Source: Lysobacterales bacterium (GTDB lineage Bacteria; Pseudomonadota; Gammaproteobacteria; Xanthomonadales; SZUA-38). Taken from it: a DNA stretch of 64,000 nucleotides. Position 1 is the first letter of the stretch; every line of letters begins with the position of its first letter. The notes below the pieces were generated by a model, which was not told the DNA's origin, searched no databases, and saw nothing but the letters and a program-made list of their open reading frames with translations. The position numbers were made by a program, and so were the translations under genes. This document shows positions 9,269 through 19,368 of the stretch, one piece after another. The stretch spans positions 62,001 to 126,000 of the forward strand of contig JANQOZ010000093.1 in the NCBI GenBank assembly GCA_028285525.1. The letters run 5' to 3'.

Positions 9269-12200
9269 ATGAGATTTCCAAGTCATAGAGTGTCTATGAG
9301 CGCGACCCTGTCGCGCGTGCCGCCAATGCATTGGCGTTATGATGGAGAGGCCTGTCGCGCCGGGTTAGATTATGGAGCACAACTGCAAGTGAACGATTGC
9401 ATCGCGGGCTACCGAATCGGGGACCTGGAGGTGAATCTGGACCGCCGAGAATTGGTTTCTCCGGCCGGTCCGATCGCCATGGAGCCGCGCGCGTATTCCG
9501 TTTTGATTTACCTGCTCGCAAACCGCAGTCGCACCATCTCTCAGGATGAACTGGTCGAACAGGTATGGCCCGGCAGAGTTGTTGGTAATGATGCGCTGTA
9601 TCGTGCCATCAAGCTCGTTCGCGAGGCGCTTCGACAGGGCGGAATCGAAGACGCGGTCAAGACGGTGCATCGAGTTGGCTACGGCTTTGTTGCTGATGTC
9701 CAGGAGGTGGGCGCGGCTGCGATAAGCCCGGGGTTTAAAACCTTGCTCGCCGTCAGATCAACCTCGGAGCAAAAACTCCAGGATTCTGGTACGGGGCAGA
9801 TCCTCTTGCTCGAAGGCACCAGCATGCTGCTGTCCTTTCAAACGTCCGCGGGAGCACTTGCGCATGCTCTGGCAACCCGCTCGGACCCCTCGGTTTCCAT
9901 GGGACTTCATGTCAGTGTTGCGCTGGCGGCAACAGCGACGGACGGCAGCGATCCGTCCTGGAATTTGACGATGGAGCTTGGCCGACTCGCGGCTCCCGGT
10001 CAGGTGCTTTTGTCGGCGGCGGCGTACGAGCTGTGTCGCGCGCAGCGGGACCTCCTGGCCGCAAAGAAGTTGTCCTGGTTCGCCCACGGGACCTACCGCT
10101 TCAAGGAAGAACAGGAAGACCTCACCGTATTTGAAGTGCGCTCTCAAGAGCTCGAGCCCTTGCCGGCGCCGGAGAATGCCGCCGTAGCAGTAAGGTCGAA
10201 CACGCAAGACACCGTCCTGGGTTGGCGGGCCGCCGTTGAACAGTCAGTCCCGGGACGTCCGCAATGGGTCCTTCTTGACTGCCTTGGCAGTGGTGGATTT
10301 GGCGAAGCGTGGTTGGCGGAACATGTGAGTACGAAAGAACGGCGTGTGTTCAAGTTCTGCTACCACCGAGACAAGCTTCGGTCACTGATGCGCGAAGTAA
10401 CCTTGTTTCGACTGTTGCAGCAGACGCTTGGAACAAGGCCGGATATTGCTCGAATACTAGACTGGAATTTTACGGACGCACCCTATTTTATCGAGTCCGA
10501 GCTGACGCCGGCGGGCGACCTCACACAGTGGGTACAAGCCCAGGGAGGCGCGGCCAACGTCCCGCTGGAAACCCGATGTGCCATCGTTGCACAAGTAGCC
10601 CAGGCACTGGCTGCAGCTCATGCCGTTGGCGTGCTGCACAAAGACGTCAAGCCTGCGAATGTGTTGATCAAAGAGGGCGCAAACGGTGAGGTGCAGGCGG
10701 TTCTCGCAGACTTCGGTATCGGCACCATTACCGACCCGGAGCCGCTTGCTGCCCACGGCATTACGGCCCAGGGCATCACTGAAGCGCTACGGGGGAATCT
10801 AACCAGTTCGCGCAGCGGCACTAGACGCTACCAGGCTCCGGAAGTACTGGAGGGGCAGCCGGCAACCATCCGAGCTGATATTTACTCGCTGGGTGTCATG
10901 GCCTACCAGCTGCTTGTGGGAGACCTTGAACGGGTGCTGGCGCCGGGTTGGGAGCGCTTAATCGACGACCTGCTGTTATGCGCAGATGTCGCCGGTATGG
11001 TCGATGGCGACCCGAATCGCCGGCCTGCTGATGCGAACGTCGTTGCTCAGCAGTGGCAAAGCATTCCGCAACGCCGAAATGCCATAGCCGAGCGAGAGGC
11101 AAGAGCAAAACGGGACGCGCGTGATCGTCGCATCCGACGGTTGCTGGTCCCTGGAACCGTTGTTCTGCTCATTTTTGCGCTGACCATGGTCTGGCAAAAC
11201 AGGCGCGTTAATCGCGCGCTGGCATCAGCGAATGCAGAGGCCGATCGGGCGAATGCCACCACTGCCTTCATGAACGGACTGTTTGACGCCGCCAACCCAC
11301 TTTTTCGTGGTCCGAAGCCGCCCGCGTTGGTTGAGCTTCTCGAGGAAGGGGAACAGCAGATCAGGAGAGAGCTGAGTAACGAACCTGACGTTCAGGCGCG
11401 CTTGTGGACCACCCTCGGAAGAGCGTTCGCTGCGGTTGGCGAACATGAAAGGTCTATCGCGCTGCTGGAAAACAGCCGGGCATTCGCTCAATCCACCGGC
11501 CAGCAGCATGCACAGTATGTCGCCGAGCTGGAACTGGCGAACGTTCTCAATCGCGTCGGCCAACCAGAGCGGGCTCGAGCAATCCTCGAGCCCGCAATTG
11601 AGGCCCTGAGCCCAGGTCAGAAAGATGCGTCCATCGGGTTGTTGCGGGCTCTGATGCTTGCGCGGCTGGCTCGTTCGGAATACCTGCAAGGCAGGGTCGA
11701 TCGCGCTATCGAGCACGCGGCCGCGGCGGCGCGACTCCAGGAACAGTATGCACCTGACAACGATCCTGACTTGCTATTTACTCAGCTGATGGCAGCCAGT
11801 TACCACGTCGATACAGAGGACGGTGGCGGGCCGGCGGTTGATGAGGCGTTTCGAGAGATCATTGCCAGCTATAAAGAACACCATCCGGATCATTATGGAT
11901 ATGAGTTTGCGCTGCAGAATTACGCGCAATACCTCCAGCATCAGGGCCGGCTGGTTGAAAGCATGAACATTGCTGAGCAATCCGTGGCGCTCATGCAGAC
12001 CCGATTTGGCTCCAAGCACTCGTTTACGGCGCGGGCGCTATATCACCTTGGCTTGATTTACGGACAGCTTGAGCGGTACGACGAAGGTGAAGCAGCTATG
12101 AGGGAGTCCCTCGAAGTTCGTCGGGACATACTCGGTGAGCATATGGATACCTACAGCAGCCTGATGGACTTGGGTGATCTTTATCGAGTTCAGGGGCAAA

Positions 12201-12694
12201 GCCAGAACGCCCTACCCTACTTTGAGGAGGGTTTGGCTATGGGGCTTCAGGTGCTTGGAGAAAATCACATAGCCATTCCCGGCTCACGTCACCAGAAGGC
12301 GAAGTTACTGTCGGATCTGGGTCAGCTATCCGATGCCCTCGATCTTATGGCTCGGGCCTGCATCCAATCTGCCGAACTGCTGGGTGAGAGCCATTGGCGG
12401 ACAGCCTACTGTGAAAGCGATCGTGCGGCCTTGAGCTCTCGGCTGGTAAGCGATGAGGATCACGAAGCACTGGCCCGCTCTGCTGCCGCTACACTGGCGA
12501 ACGCACTGCCCGAAACACATTGGATACGGGCCAACGCAAGCCTTAACCTCGCGCTGGTGCTTTACTCTTCTGGACACTTTGAGGAAGCGGAACGTCTATA
12601 TCTCTCGAACTTCGATAAGGTCAGTACATCACCTCAGGAACTTGTGGTGTGGAAGGCTGCTCGTGAGTCAGCTTTAGCCAGTCTTGGGAAGTAG
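9269..12694 (+). CDS. wHTH - cyclase-like - Ser/Thr kinase - TM - TPR signalling fusion
   Basis: One-protein signalling device of 1141 residues. Residues about 43-143 are an OmpR/CadC-type winged helix (IGDLEVNLDRRELVS ... VHRVGYGFVADV). Residues 155-290 resemble a degenerate class III nucleotidyl cyclase domain (MELGRLAAPGQVLLSAAAYEL, then GTYRFKEEQEDLTVFEV) without visible catalytic metal residues. Residues 335-590 are a complete Hanks kinase: glycine loop LGSGGFGEAW, Lys362, Glu376, HKDVKPAN (Asp459), DFG at 481 and APE at 523. A single membrane helix at 624-643 is followed by about 490 residues of TPR repeats, presumably periplasmic. The DNA-binding and kinase parts would be cytoplasmic. 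Start is uncertain: Met at 9269 or 9296, or GTG near 9389. Targets unknown; the flanking secreted proteins are candidates. Confidence 0.85.
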   Translation: MRFPSHRVSMSATLSRVPPMHWRYDGEACRAGLDYGAQLQVNDCIAGYRIGDLEVNLDRRELVSPAGPIAMEPRAYSVLIYLLANRSRTISQDELVEQVWPGRVVGNDALYRAIKLVREALRQGGIEDAVKTVHRVGYGFVADVQEVGAAAISPGFKTLLAVRSTSEQKLQDSGTGQILLLEGTSMLLSFQTSAGALAHALATRSDPSVSMGLHVSVALAATATDGSDPSWNLTMELGRLAAPGQVLLSAAAYELCRAQRDLLAAKKLSWFAHGTYRFKEEQEDLTVFEVRSQELEPLPAPENAAVAVRSNTQDTVLGWRAAVEQSVPGRPQWVLLDCLGSGGFGEAWLAEHVSTKERRVFKFCYHRDKLRSLMREVTLFRLLQQTLGTRPDIARILDWNFTDAPYFIESELTPAGDLTQWVQAQGGAANVPLETRCAIVAQVAQALAAAHAVGVLHKDVKPANVLIKEGANGEVQAVLADFGIGTITDPEPLAAHGITAQGITEALRGNLTSSRSGTRRYQAPEVLEGQPATIRADIYSLGVMAYQLLVGDLERVLAPGWERLIDDLLLCADVAGMVDGDPNRRPADANVVAQQWQSIPQRRNAIAEREARAKRDARDRRIRRLLVPGTVVLLIFALTMVWQNRRVNRALASANAEADRANATTAFMNGLFDAANPLFRGPKPPALVELLEEGEQQIRRELSNEPDVQARLWTTLGRAFAAVGEHERSIALLENSRAFAQSTGQQHAQYVAELELANVLNRVGQPERARAILEPAIEALSPGQKDASIGLLRALMLARLARSEYLQGRVDRAIEHAAAAARLQEQYAPDNDPDLLFTQLMAASYHVDTEDGGGPAVDEAFREIIASYKEHHPDHYGYEFALQNYAQYLQHQGRLVESMNIAEQSVALMQTRFGSKHSFTARALYHLGLIYGQLERYDEGEAAMRESLEVRRDILGEHMDTYSSLMDLGDLYRVQGQSQNALPYFEEGLAMGLQVLGENHIAIPGSRHQKAKLLSDLGQLSDALDLMARACIQSAELLGESHWRTAYCESDRAALSSRLVSDEDHEALARSAAATLANALPETHWIRANASLNLALVLYSSGHFEEAERLYLSNFDKVSTSPQELVVWKAARESALASLGK

Positions 12695-12877
12695 TTACCC
12701 CTATTTGCTCTGAAAAGGAGCCCGAGGCTTACCTCGACACGCGTGGTGCGTGCGCGCTCTTTGGGCAGGGGTAAACCTCTGATTTGTGTGCATTAACCAA
12801 GACCATCAGGGTTCCATCAAGACTTCGAAAGCGAACTGCACCTAGCATCAGTCCATTACTTCGACCTTGGATTGGAC

Positions 12878-15800
12878 ATGATGTATCGCTGCGTCTTGCT
12901 CACGGTTTTCTCAATCGCGTCGGCCGCTTCTTACGGTCAGTCTGTCAACATTTTCAAAGACAGCTTTGAGGGTGCCTCGGGCCTCCTCAATGCGCCCGCG
13001 CTACCAAAGGGTGTTGGTTACACCTTGTACGACGCAACCCGGTTCCTTTATACCGGGCCAGACCCGATTCAAACCGGAATGAACCCTGCTTTGATCCAAC
13101 CGGACAAGGTCGCTGTGATTCGCGGCCGTATCCTCGGCCGCGACGGTGCCCCCCGATCTGGTGTAATCGTCAAAATCCGCAACGCCGCCGAATTCGGCGA
13201 AACCAGTTCGCGCGGCGACGGCCGGTTCGACCTGGTCGTGAACGGCGGCGGACACATGACTGTCTCGCTTTCAGGGGAGGGCGTGCTTCCATTGCAGCGT
13301 GTGATCGAGGTTCCATGGGACGAGTATGTCATTCTGGATGACTGTGTCGTCACGCCGCTCGCCAGTAAAGTCGATACCATCGACCTTGCATCCAACACGG
13401 AGATGCAGGTCGCCGAGGGGCCGGTATCAGAGGACGGCGCGGGTCAGCGAAAACCTGCCCTGCTTTTCCCAGCAGGAGTGGCTGCCGAGATGGTCATGCC
13501 CGATGGCAGCCGAAGTCCGTTAAACGAAATCAACGTCCGTGCAACCGAATACACCGTGGGCCCCACAGGGTCTGCCGCCATGCCCGGTTCGTTACCCAGC
13601 ACGTCGGCCTACACCTACGCCGTTGAACTCAGCGTCGATGAGGCGATCGCTGAAGGCGCACAAACCGTGACCTTCGATCAGCCCATTGCCCTTTATGTTG
13701 AAAATTTCATCGGTGTTCCGGTGGGAGCCGCCGTGCCGGTGGCGTATTACGACCGTGATCGCTCAACGTGGGTCGCCGAACCTGACGGTCTGGCAATTGA
13801 AATTTTGGCAACTGACGGCGGCCTCGCCGCTCTGGATATCGATGGTAATGGTCTTGCTGACGATAACAGCAGCCTGGAGGACTTAGGGATTACGGCGACG
13901 GAGCGAGAGTACCTGGCGGGCAAATACCAGCCTGGCCAAACCTTGTGGCGCGTCGCGGTAGATCACTTTACTCCGTTCGATTTGAATCACCCCGACTTGC
14001 CCGATCTCCCGTCACCGCCCCCGCCAGACCCGGGTGGCGGCGGCCTTGGGCGATCCGACCGGCCCGAAAACCGAAAGATCGACAACCCCTGTGAGGATCA
14101 AGGCTCGGTCATCGAGTGTGAAAACCGGATTTTGGGTAAACAGGTTCCCGTTCAAGGTACGGAGTTTTCGCTCAACTATCGAAGCGATCGGGTGCTTGGT
14201 CGCAATGAAAGCCAGCTAATGGAAATCAACTTGGGCAACTCGATCGACCCCCTGCTCAGTCGTATCTCGTTGCGTATTGAGGTCGCCGGTCAGGTGTTCG
14301 AGCGCGACTTCAATCCCCCGGGCGGGACGTTCGTCTACGAGTGGGACGGACTTGACGCCTACGGGCGATCGGTCGACGGTACCGTAGAAGCGCTGGTAGA
14401 GATTTCGTACTTCAATCGGGTCAGCTACTGCACCCGAGGTTTCGTCAACGGCAGATCATCGTTTGGCCGCCTGTTTTTTACAGATGAATGTATGGCAACC
14501 GAACCTTCGCTGAACGTTGCAGAGCTGGCCACAACCAACCGGCGGCGTATTCGGCTGCGCGCCAGAGACTACCGGACCCTGGGTCTCGGTGGTTGGACCC
14601 TCAATCAACACCATCGTTTTGATACCGCGACGCAGACACTGTTTTACGGCGATGGCCGAGAAGACAGTACCCCCACCGTCGACTCAGGCATCGTTTTAAC
14701 CATCGCCGGGGGTGGAGATCAGTCCGGGGAAGAAGTACCGGCACGGGAAGCAGACTTAAACGCAGGCGGGGCCAGAATCAGCGGGCTGGCTGCTGCCCCC
14801 GATGGCCGTATCTACTTTTCGCTGGATCAGCAGCAGGTGGTGCGAGTTGTAGACACCGATGGACTGATTCGAACGATTGCCGGTTCACCCGGTGTCGCCG
14901 GCTTTAGTGGTGACGGCGGCCCGGCGATCGATGCACTGTTGTCAAATCCTGGCGCGTTGTCCCTCGCTCCTGACGGCGACCTGCTGGTGGTGGACCGGGG
15001 CAACGGCCGCATCCGCTCTATCGACCGTAACGGCATCGTTCGGACGATCGCCGGCGGAGGAAGCGATGTGCCGGTTGATGAAGGGATCGCGCTTGCGACC
15101 AATCTGTCAGGGATCAATGAACTGGCGGTCAGATCGGACGGCGCCCTTTTCATCACCATTTTGGAAAATCCTCCGAGTCGATTTGGCAGTACCTGGTCGA
15201 TAGAAACCGACGGTCGCCTCAGCGATCTCGACGACAGCAGCGAATTTCTTCAAATGGACGAAAACGGTCGACTGTTGCTGGCGCAAAGTGATTCGGTTCG
15301 TTACCTGCTTCCCGCCGGAAAACTGAATGTGATTTTTGGTGCGTTCGATGTTGTTAAGAATGCCCAGAAAGGAAACTTCCTGGACAACACATTGGTGCGC
15401 TCTCTGGTGGTGAACCCCGAGGGTGAACTGGTCTTCAGCAACGGCAACCGATGCATCACGCTGATCTCGTCCCCTGCCAATCAAGGCCCCGTTGACCTGA
15501 GCAATGGCTTTGTTACCCGACTTTACGATGGACCAAGGTTGACGCTCGCGGGCTTCGAGAATAATGCCTTCAACTGTACCAACGAGCAGGCCAGTGCAGG
15601 CGAACCGGATACCACCAATGCGCTTCAGGCCCGTTTTGGGGGAGATCTGATTTTGGACCTGATGGCCGACGGAGACCTGCTTATCGCCGACGGACTGCTC
15701 GGTCGGATAAGGCTCCTGACCAGCCGCACTGGGCCGGGCATAAGTGACGAGTTCGCCGTCTCCGACCGGGACGCGCCTCAGATCTACCGATTTGATCGGC

Positions 15801-18775
15801 AAGGCCGTCACCTTTCCACCCTGAACGCTCTGACCGGCGAGACGCTTTTTCGGTTTTCCTACACCGACGACGGCCAGCTTGCGAGCGTCACCGATTCTTT
15901 CGACCGGCAAACCACCATAGAACGCGACTCCGAGGGCCACCCGACAACAATAGTTGCCCCCTTTGGTCAGCGAACGGTACTGACTGTGGACAGCGAGGGC
16001 TATCTCGCATCGATTGCCAACGCTGCGGGCAATACGCAGCGCATTGAATACGACAGCTCAGGGCTGATGACGCGATTTACAAACGCGAATGGACACGTCA
16101 CCGATTACGAGTTCAACGGCCGTGGCCTGCTCAATGGTTTCACCGCCAGCGATGGGTATGGGCTCACCTATACCCAGAACACGATCAACGACTCGACGGG
16201 CCGTGGCCGGGCAGTAACGACGACGACAGCTTTGGGCGCAACAAGCGTGAGTCGGGCAATCCGGGACCGCGACGGCAACACCATTCTCACCAGCATCGAT
16301 CGGGACGGCGCAGAGATTCGAACTGTCGAGGAAAGGGATGGTTCCCTGGAAACCACCTTCCCCTCTGGCACCATTGATCGCAGTTCCATTGATACGCGGC
16401 TGCAGTTGGGCGCTCCAGTGCCCGCCAATGAGGTCTTTGTCCGCCAAACCCCGCAAGGCAAGAATCTGATGGTCGTCACGGATCGGGTGCTTTCTGCCGA
16501 CCCGTCCGACCCTTTGCGGCTCGCTTCGCTAACCGACACCCGTCAGATTGGCGGAAGAGCGCAAACCGTTACGTTTGACGCACAGACCAGGACGATCACC
16601 AGCACATCACCGGTTGGTCGGACTGAGGTCACAACTATCGACGACTTGGGAAGGCCGGTTTCCTACCAGCTGGCGGACGATTCCAGCCGCATCTCCACCG
16701 AATACGACGCTCTCGGACGCGTGACGCGGAACTCCGTTGGGTCGCGCTTTGTGGACTTCGATTACAACGCGCTCGGCCTGCTCGAGAGTCAAACGGATGC
16801 TGCAGGAAGCCAGCGGCGCTTTGTCTACGATGCGGCCGACCGTCCGATCAGCATCACTTCCCCCGAAGGCCGCGAAACCCGTTTGTCGTACGACCAGAAC
16901 GGCAACCTGACGGAGGTCACCATGCCCGGCGGACAGGTTCATCGCATGACCTATACGGAATTTGACGAGATGGCGACCTATCAGGCGCCTGGAAGTGGGC
17001 AGCTGGTCCAGTCATTTGACGTTGACCGACGCCGAACCTCCGTAACCGCGCCCGATGGCTCCGCACAAGAATTTACGCTGTCGCCCGGCGGTCGAACGCT
17101 GTCGATGGGCTACCCAGAGGCCGATGTCACCTTTCAATACCTAGGCAACACCAAATTCATGACGCAAATGAGCTGGGAGTTGGCTGGGGGCGCGCGAACC
17201 AACACCACGGCGATGACGTTTGACGGTGATCTACCGACAAGCATCCAGATTGAAAGCGATATATTCACTTATCGCTACGACGACGCCATGCGTCTGGCGG
17301 GCGTCACCCTCAACGGCCAGCCTGAGCTGGGTCGATCCCATGACGATGACGATCTCGTCATCGCCTACGGCGACTATGTGGTCAGCCGGAACAACCCGGG
17401 TGGAGCCCCCGATCGCTACTTCGACGGAATCGCAGAGATCACCTTTGAGTTTGACGGCGCGCAACGCATCGTTCGCCGAACGCACACCGTGGCAGGAAAC
17501 GTGATTTATGATCTGACGCAAAGCTTTGACTCCTTGAGTGGGCGTCTGAGGGAAAAGACCGAAACGATCAACGCGGTCACACGCACGCGTGGGTACGAGT
17601 TCAATCGCGATGGCGAGTTGACCACCGTGACCGAAAACTCGATTCAGTCTGAAATCTACGCTTATGACGTCAACGGCAACCGCATCGGCGCCAATGGACT
17701 TGAGGCGACTTTCGATGAAGCCGACCGGATACAGTCCCAGGGCTCTCGCAGCTACAGTTACGACGCCAACGGTCGACTGTCCCAGCGGGACAGTGTTCAG
17801 TTCAACTACAGTACCCGCGGGGAGTTGCTGGACGTCACGCTAGCGGGTGGGCAGAGCATTGAGTACAGCTATGACGGTATGGGGCGACAGGTTGCTCGCA
17901 GCGACGCCGGCGGAACCACGATCTATCTTTATGGTGATGCAGACAACCCGTTTCAGCTTTCTGCGAGCCGAGATCCGGGCGGTCTGCTGACCGAGTACTG
18001 GTATGACGAGGCGGACCTGCTGATCGGGCTGCGCCAGGGATCGGAGGTGTTTTATGTGGCTTCCGATCAAGTCGGAAGCCCGCGCGTGATCGTAGACAGC
18101 ACGGGCGCCCTTGTTCGGGAAATCAGCTACGACAGCTTCGGGCGTATCGTATCGGACAGTAATCCGGCTTTCCCTATGGTGCTGGGATTTGCCGGAGGCG
18201 TTGCCGATCCGACAACCGGCCTGGTTCGATTCGGATTCAGGGATTACGATCCGGAAATCGGACGCTGGACTTCTGCAGATCCGATTCTGTTCGCCGGCGG
18301 TCAGTTCAACCTGTACGCGTACGTCAACAACAATCCACAGGAATTCCGCGATCCGACAGGCATGTTCTGTACCGGATACTCGCAGTACGACAAATGGGGC
18401 GCCGGCGCAAAATTCTGTTTTATCGACGGGCGTTGGTCACTGTGCGCGGACGTGGGTCTTGGACTCGGCGGCGGAGCGTTTGTTGATCCCTTCGCCAACC
18501 CCACTGATTCGTTCGCCGATTCGCGCTACGTAGCCGGCAGCGTGGGCCTCGCGTGCGGGCCCGTCGGGCTGGGCTTTGAGGTCAAGCTAGACCGTTGCGG
18601 CCGTTTTAAGACCTCGTCTGCCTGCCGCATTGGCCCCATTGATCTCTGCAGCCTCCGAAATAGTCTCGCCAGTTTTGTGAAGAGGGATGACGCCCAGTTC
18701 ACCGTCAAAAACGTCAAGTGCAAAGTGGAGGGTACGGTCAGAGGGGGAGCCTGTATTGGAACGAATACTTTCTAA
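12878..18775 (+). CDS. Giant secreted RHS/YD-repeat protein with NHL-like insert
   Basis: Polymorphic-toxin-like surface protein of about 1965 residues. Order: signal peptide; the IFKDSFE motif just after it; a carboxypeptidase-regulatory-like beta domain (RGRILGRDGAPRSGVIV, about 80-160); beta-rich linker with a Pro/Gly hinge near 385; an NHL-like propeller with repeats such as VLTIAGGG and IRTIAGS (about 605-955); then RHS/YD repeats to about 1830. The conserved RHS core end is DYDPEIGRWTSADPI ... DPTGMFC. The last 135 residues are a variable tip rich in Cys and Gly that I do not recognise as a known toxin. No immunity-like gene follows on the same strand. Start is ATG 12878 or 12881; the TTG at 12872 is less likely. 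Probably a secreted or cell-surface effector. Confidence 0.8.
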   Translation: MMYRCVLLTVFSIASAASYGQSVNIFKDSFEGASGLLNAPALPKGVGYTLYDATRFLYTGPDPIQTGMNPALIQPDKVAVIRGRILGRDGAPRSGVIVKIRNAAEFGETSSRGDGRFDLVVNGGGHMTVSLSGEGVLPLQRVIEVPWDEYVILDDCVVTPLASKVDTIDLASNTEMQVAEGPVSEDGAGQRKPALLFPAGVAAEMVMPDGSRSPLNEINVRATEYTVGPTGSAAMPGSLPSTSAYTYAVELSVDEAIAEGAQTVTFDQPIALYVENFIGVPVGAAVPVAYYDRDRSTWVAEPDGLAIEILATDGGLAALDIDGNGLADDNSSLEDLGITATEREYLAGKYQPGQTLWRVAVDHFTPFDLNHPDLPDLPSPPPPDPGGGGLGRSDRPENRKIDNPCEDQGSVIECENRILGKQVPVQGTEFSLNYRSDRVLGRNESQLMEINLGNSIDPLLSRISLRIEVAGQVFERDFNPPGGTFVYEWDGLDAYGRSVDGTVEALVEISYFNRVSYCTRGFVNGRSSFGRLFFTDECMATEPSLNVAELATTNRRRIRLRARDYRTLGLGGWTLNQHHRFDTATQTLFYGDGREDSTPTVDSGIVLTIAGGGDQSGEEVPAREADLNAGGARISGLAAAPDGRIYFSLDQQQVVRVVDTDGLIRTIAGSPGVAGFSGDGGPAIDALLSNPGALSLAPDGDLLVVDRGNGRIRSIDRNGIVRTIAGGGSDVPVDEGIALATNLSGINELAVRSDGALFITILENPPSRFGSTWSIETDGRLSDLDDSSEFLQMDENGRLLLAQSDSVRYLLPAGKLNVIFGAFDVVKNAQKGNFLDNTLVRSLVVNPEGELVFSNGNRCITLISSPANQGPVDLSNGFVTRLYDGPRLTLAGFENNAFNCTNEQASAGEPDTTNALQARFGGDLILDLMADGDLLIADGLLGRIRLLTSRTGPGISDEFAVSDRDAPQIYRFDRQGRHLSTLNALTGETLFRFSYTDDGQLASVTDSFDRQTTIERDSEGHPTTIVAPFGQRTVLTVDSEGYLASIANAAGNTQRIEYDSSGLMTRFTNANGHVTDYEFNGRGLLNGFTASDGYGLTYTQNTINDSTGRGRAVTTTTALGATSVSRAIRDRDGNTILTSIDRDGAEIRTVEERDGSLETTFPSGTIDRSSIDTRLQLGAPVPANEVFVRQTPQGKNLMVVTDRVLSADPSDPLRLASLTDTRQIGGRAQTVTFDAQTRTITSTSPVGRTEVTTIDDLGRPVSYQLADDSSRISTEYDALGRVTRNSVGSRFVDFDYNALGLLESQTDAAGSQRRFVYDAADRPISITSPEGRETRLSYDQNGNLTEVTMPGGQVHRMTYTEFDEMATYQAPGSGQLVQSFDVDRRRTSVTAPDGSAQEFTLSPGGRTLSMGYPEADVTFQYLGNTKFMTQMSWELAGGARTNTTAMTFDGDLPTSIQIESDIFTYRYDDAMRLAGVTLNGQPELGRSHDDDDLVIAYGDYVVSRNNPGGAPDRYFDGIAEITFEFDGAQRIVRRTHTVAGNVIYDLTQSFDSLSGRLREKTETINAVTRTRGYEFNRDGELTTVTENSIQSEIYAYDVNGNRIGANGLEATFDEADRIQSQGSRSYSYDANGRLSQRDSVQFNYSTRGELLDVTLAGGQSIEYSYDGMGRQVARSDAGGTTIYLYGDADNPFQLSASRDPGGLLTEYWYDEADLLIGLRQGSEVFYVASDQVGSPRVIVDSTGALVREISYDSFGRIVSDSNPAFPMVLGFAGGVADPTTGLVRFGFRDYDPEIGRWTSADPILFAGGQFNLYAYVNNNPQEFRDPTGMFCTGYSQYDKWGAGAKFCFIDGRWSLCADVGLGLGGGAFVDPFANPTDSFADSRYVAGSVGLACGPVGLGFEVKLDRCGRFKTSSACRIGPIDLCSLRNSLASFVKRDDAQFTVKNVKCKVEGTVRGGACIGTNTF

Positions 18776-18863
18776 GCCTGGACCAGGTGTTGGACCATAC
18801 GGATTATATTGGGCAAGGTCTTTCTGGCTCCACCGTCACCGCCCATCACTCAATACCGCTCAA

Positions 18864-19235
18864 TCAGTTTCCTAAGTCGGTGAGCCGCCCTTCCGGACAT
18901 CGATACGCGTTTCCAACGAGCACGGCGGCGTGGGTGCCACCTATCGAGTCTTCGCTGGTTTCGCTGTAGTTCTCGCTTTCAATAACCACGTAATTGGCTC
19001 CGAGTACGGCGGCCTGGTTTCGCAAATCGTTACGCGCCCCTTCGATAAGGGCGCGGTCCGACGTAAACACTGTGCTGACAAAGTTGCCTTGGTTTCCAAT
19101 CACTTCCCCGGCAAATCGGCAGGCTGAGGACGCGGGTTGCCGGCTGACGACGACTTGAGCAGCACCGGCCTGGGGTTCAATCGCTGAACAGCCGGCAAAA
19201 GCCAGCATCGCAGGCAACAGGAAGACTTTCTGCAT
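18864..19235 (-). CDS. DUF4156 family lipoprotein
   Basis: Outer-membrane or periplasmic lipoprotein of 123 residues. The signal peptide ends in a lipobox LAFAGC, so Cys16 would be lipidated. The body carries the DUF4156 pattern: VVVSRQPASSACRFAGEV, then ARNDLRNQAAVLGANYVVIES, and a conserved Cys pair (CRFAGEV and YRCPEG). That fold is shared with RcsF-like envelope proteins, but a stress-sensor role is only analogy. It is convergent with the RHS gene and divergent from the XRE regulator at 19369, with which it shares a 133-bp promoter region containing a palindrome. Confidence 0.8.
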   Translation of the reverse strand: MQKVFLLPAMLAFAGCSAIEPQAGAAQVVVSRQPASSACRFAGEVIGNQGNFVSTVFTSDRALIEGARNDLRNQAAVLGANYVVIESENYSETSEDSIGGTHAAVLVGNAYRCPEGRLTDLGN

Positions 19236-19311
19236 GATCTTGGAACTCCTCGATTAACGTCAATGGCGAAGCTAGAGCAGCGATAACCAGCAAGCAATAC
19301 CAGAATGAGGG

Positions 19312-19328
19312 GTATCGTGTTTTGATAC
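19312..19328. promoter_or_regulatory. Palindrome in divergent promoter (possible operator)
   Basis: GTATC-7 nt-GATAC inverted repeat between the lipoprotein gene and the XRE regulator gene, with a further GGGGTAT copy at about 19333. Position and symmetry fit an operator bound by the adjacent regulator. This is inference from layout only. Confidence 0.35.
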
Positions 19329-19368
19329 TCTCGGGGTATGCGTTTCGCATCCTGTCGAAGGAATCGCC

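Noticed and set aside
15107-15940. 277-codon minus-strand frame opposite the RHS gene
   Set aside because: Shadow frame; the plus strand is continuous and recognisable.
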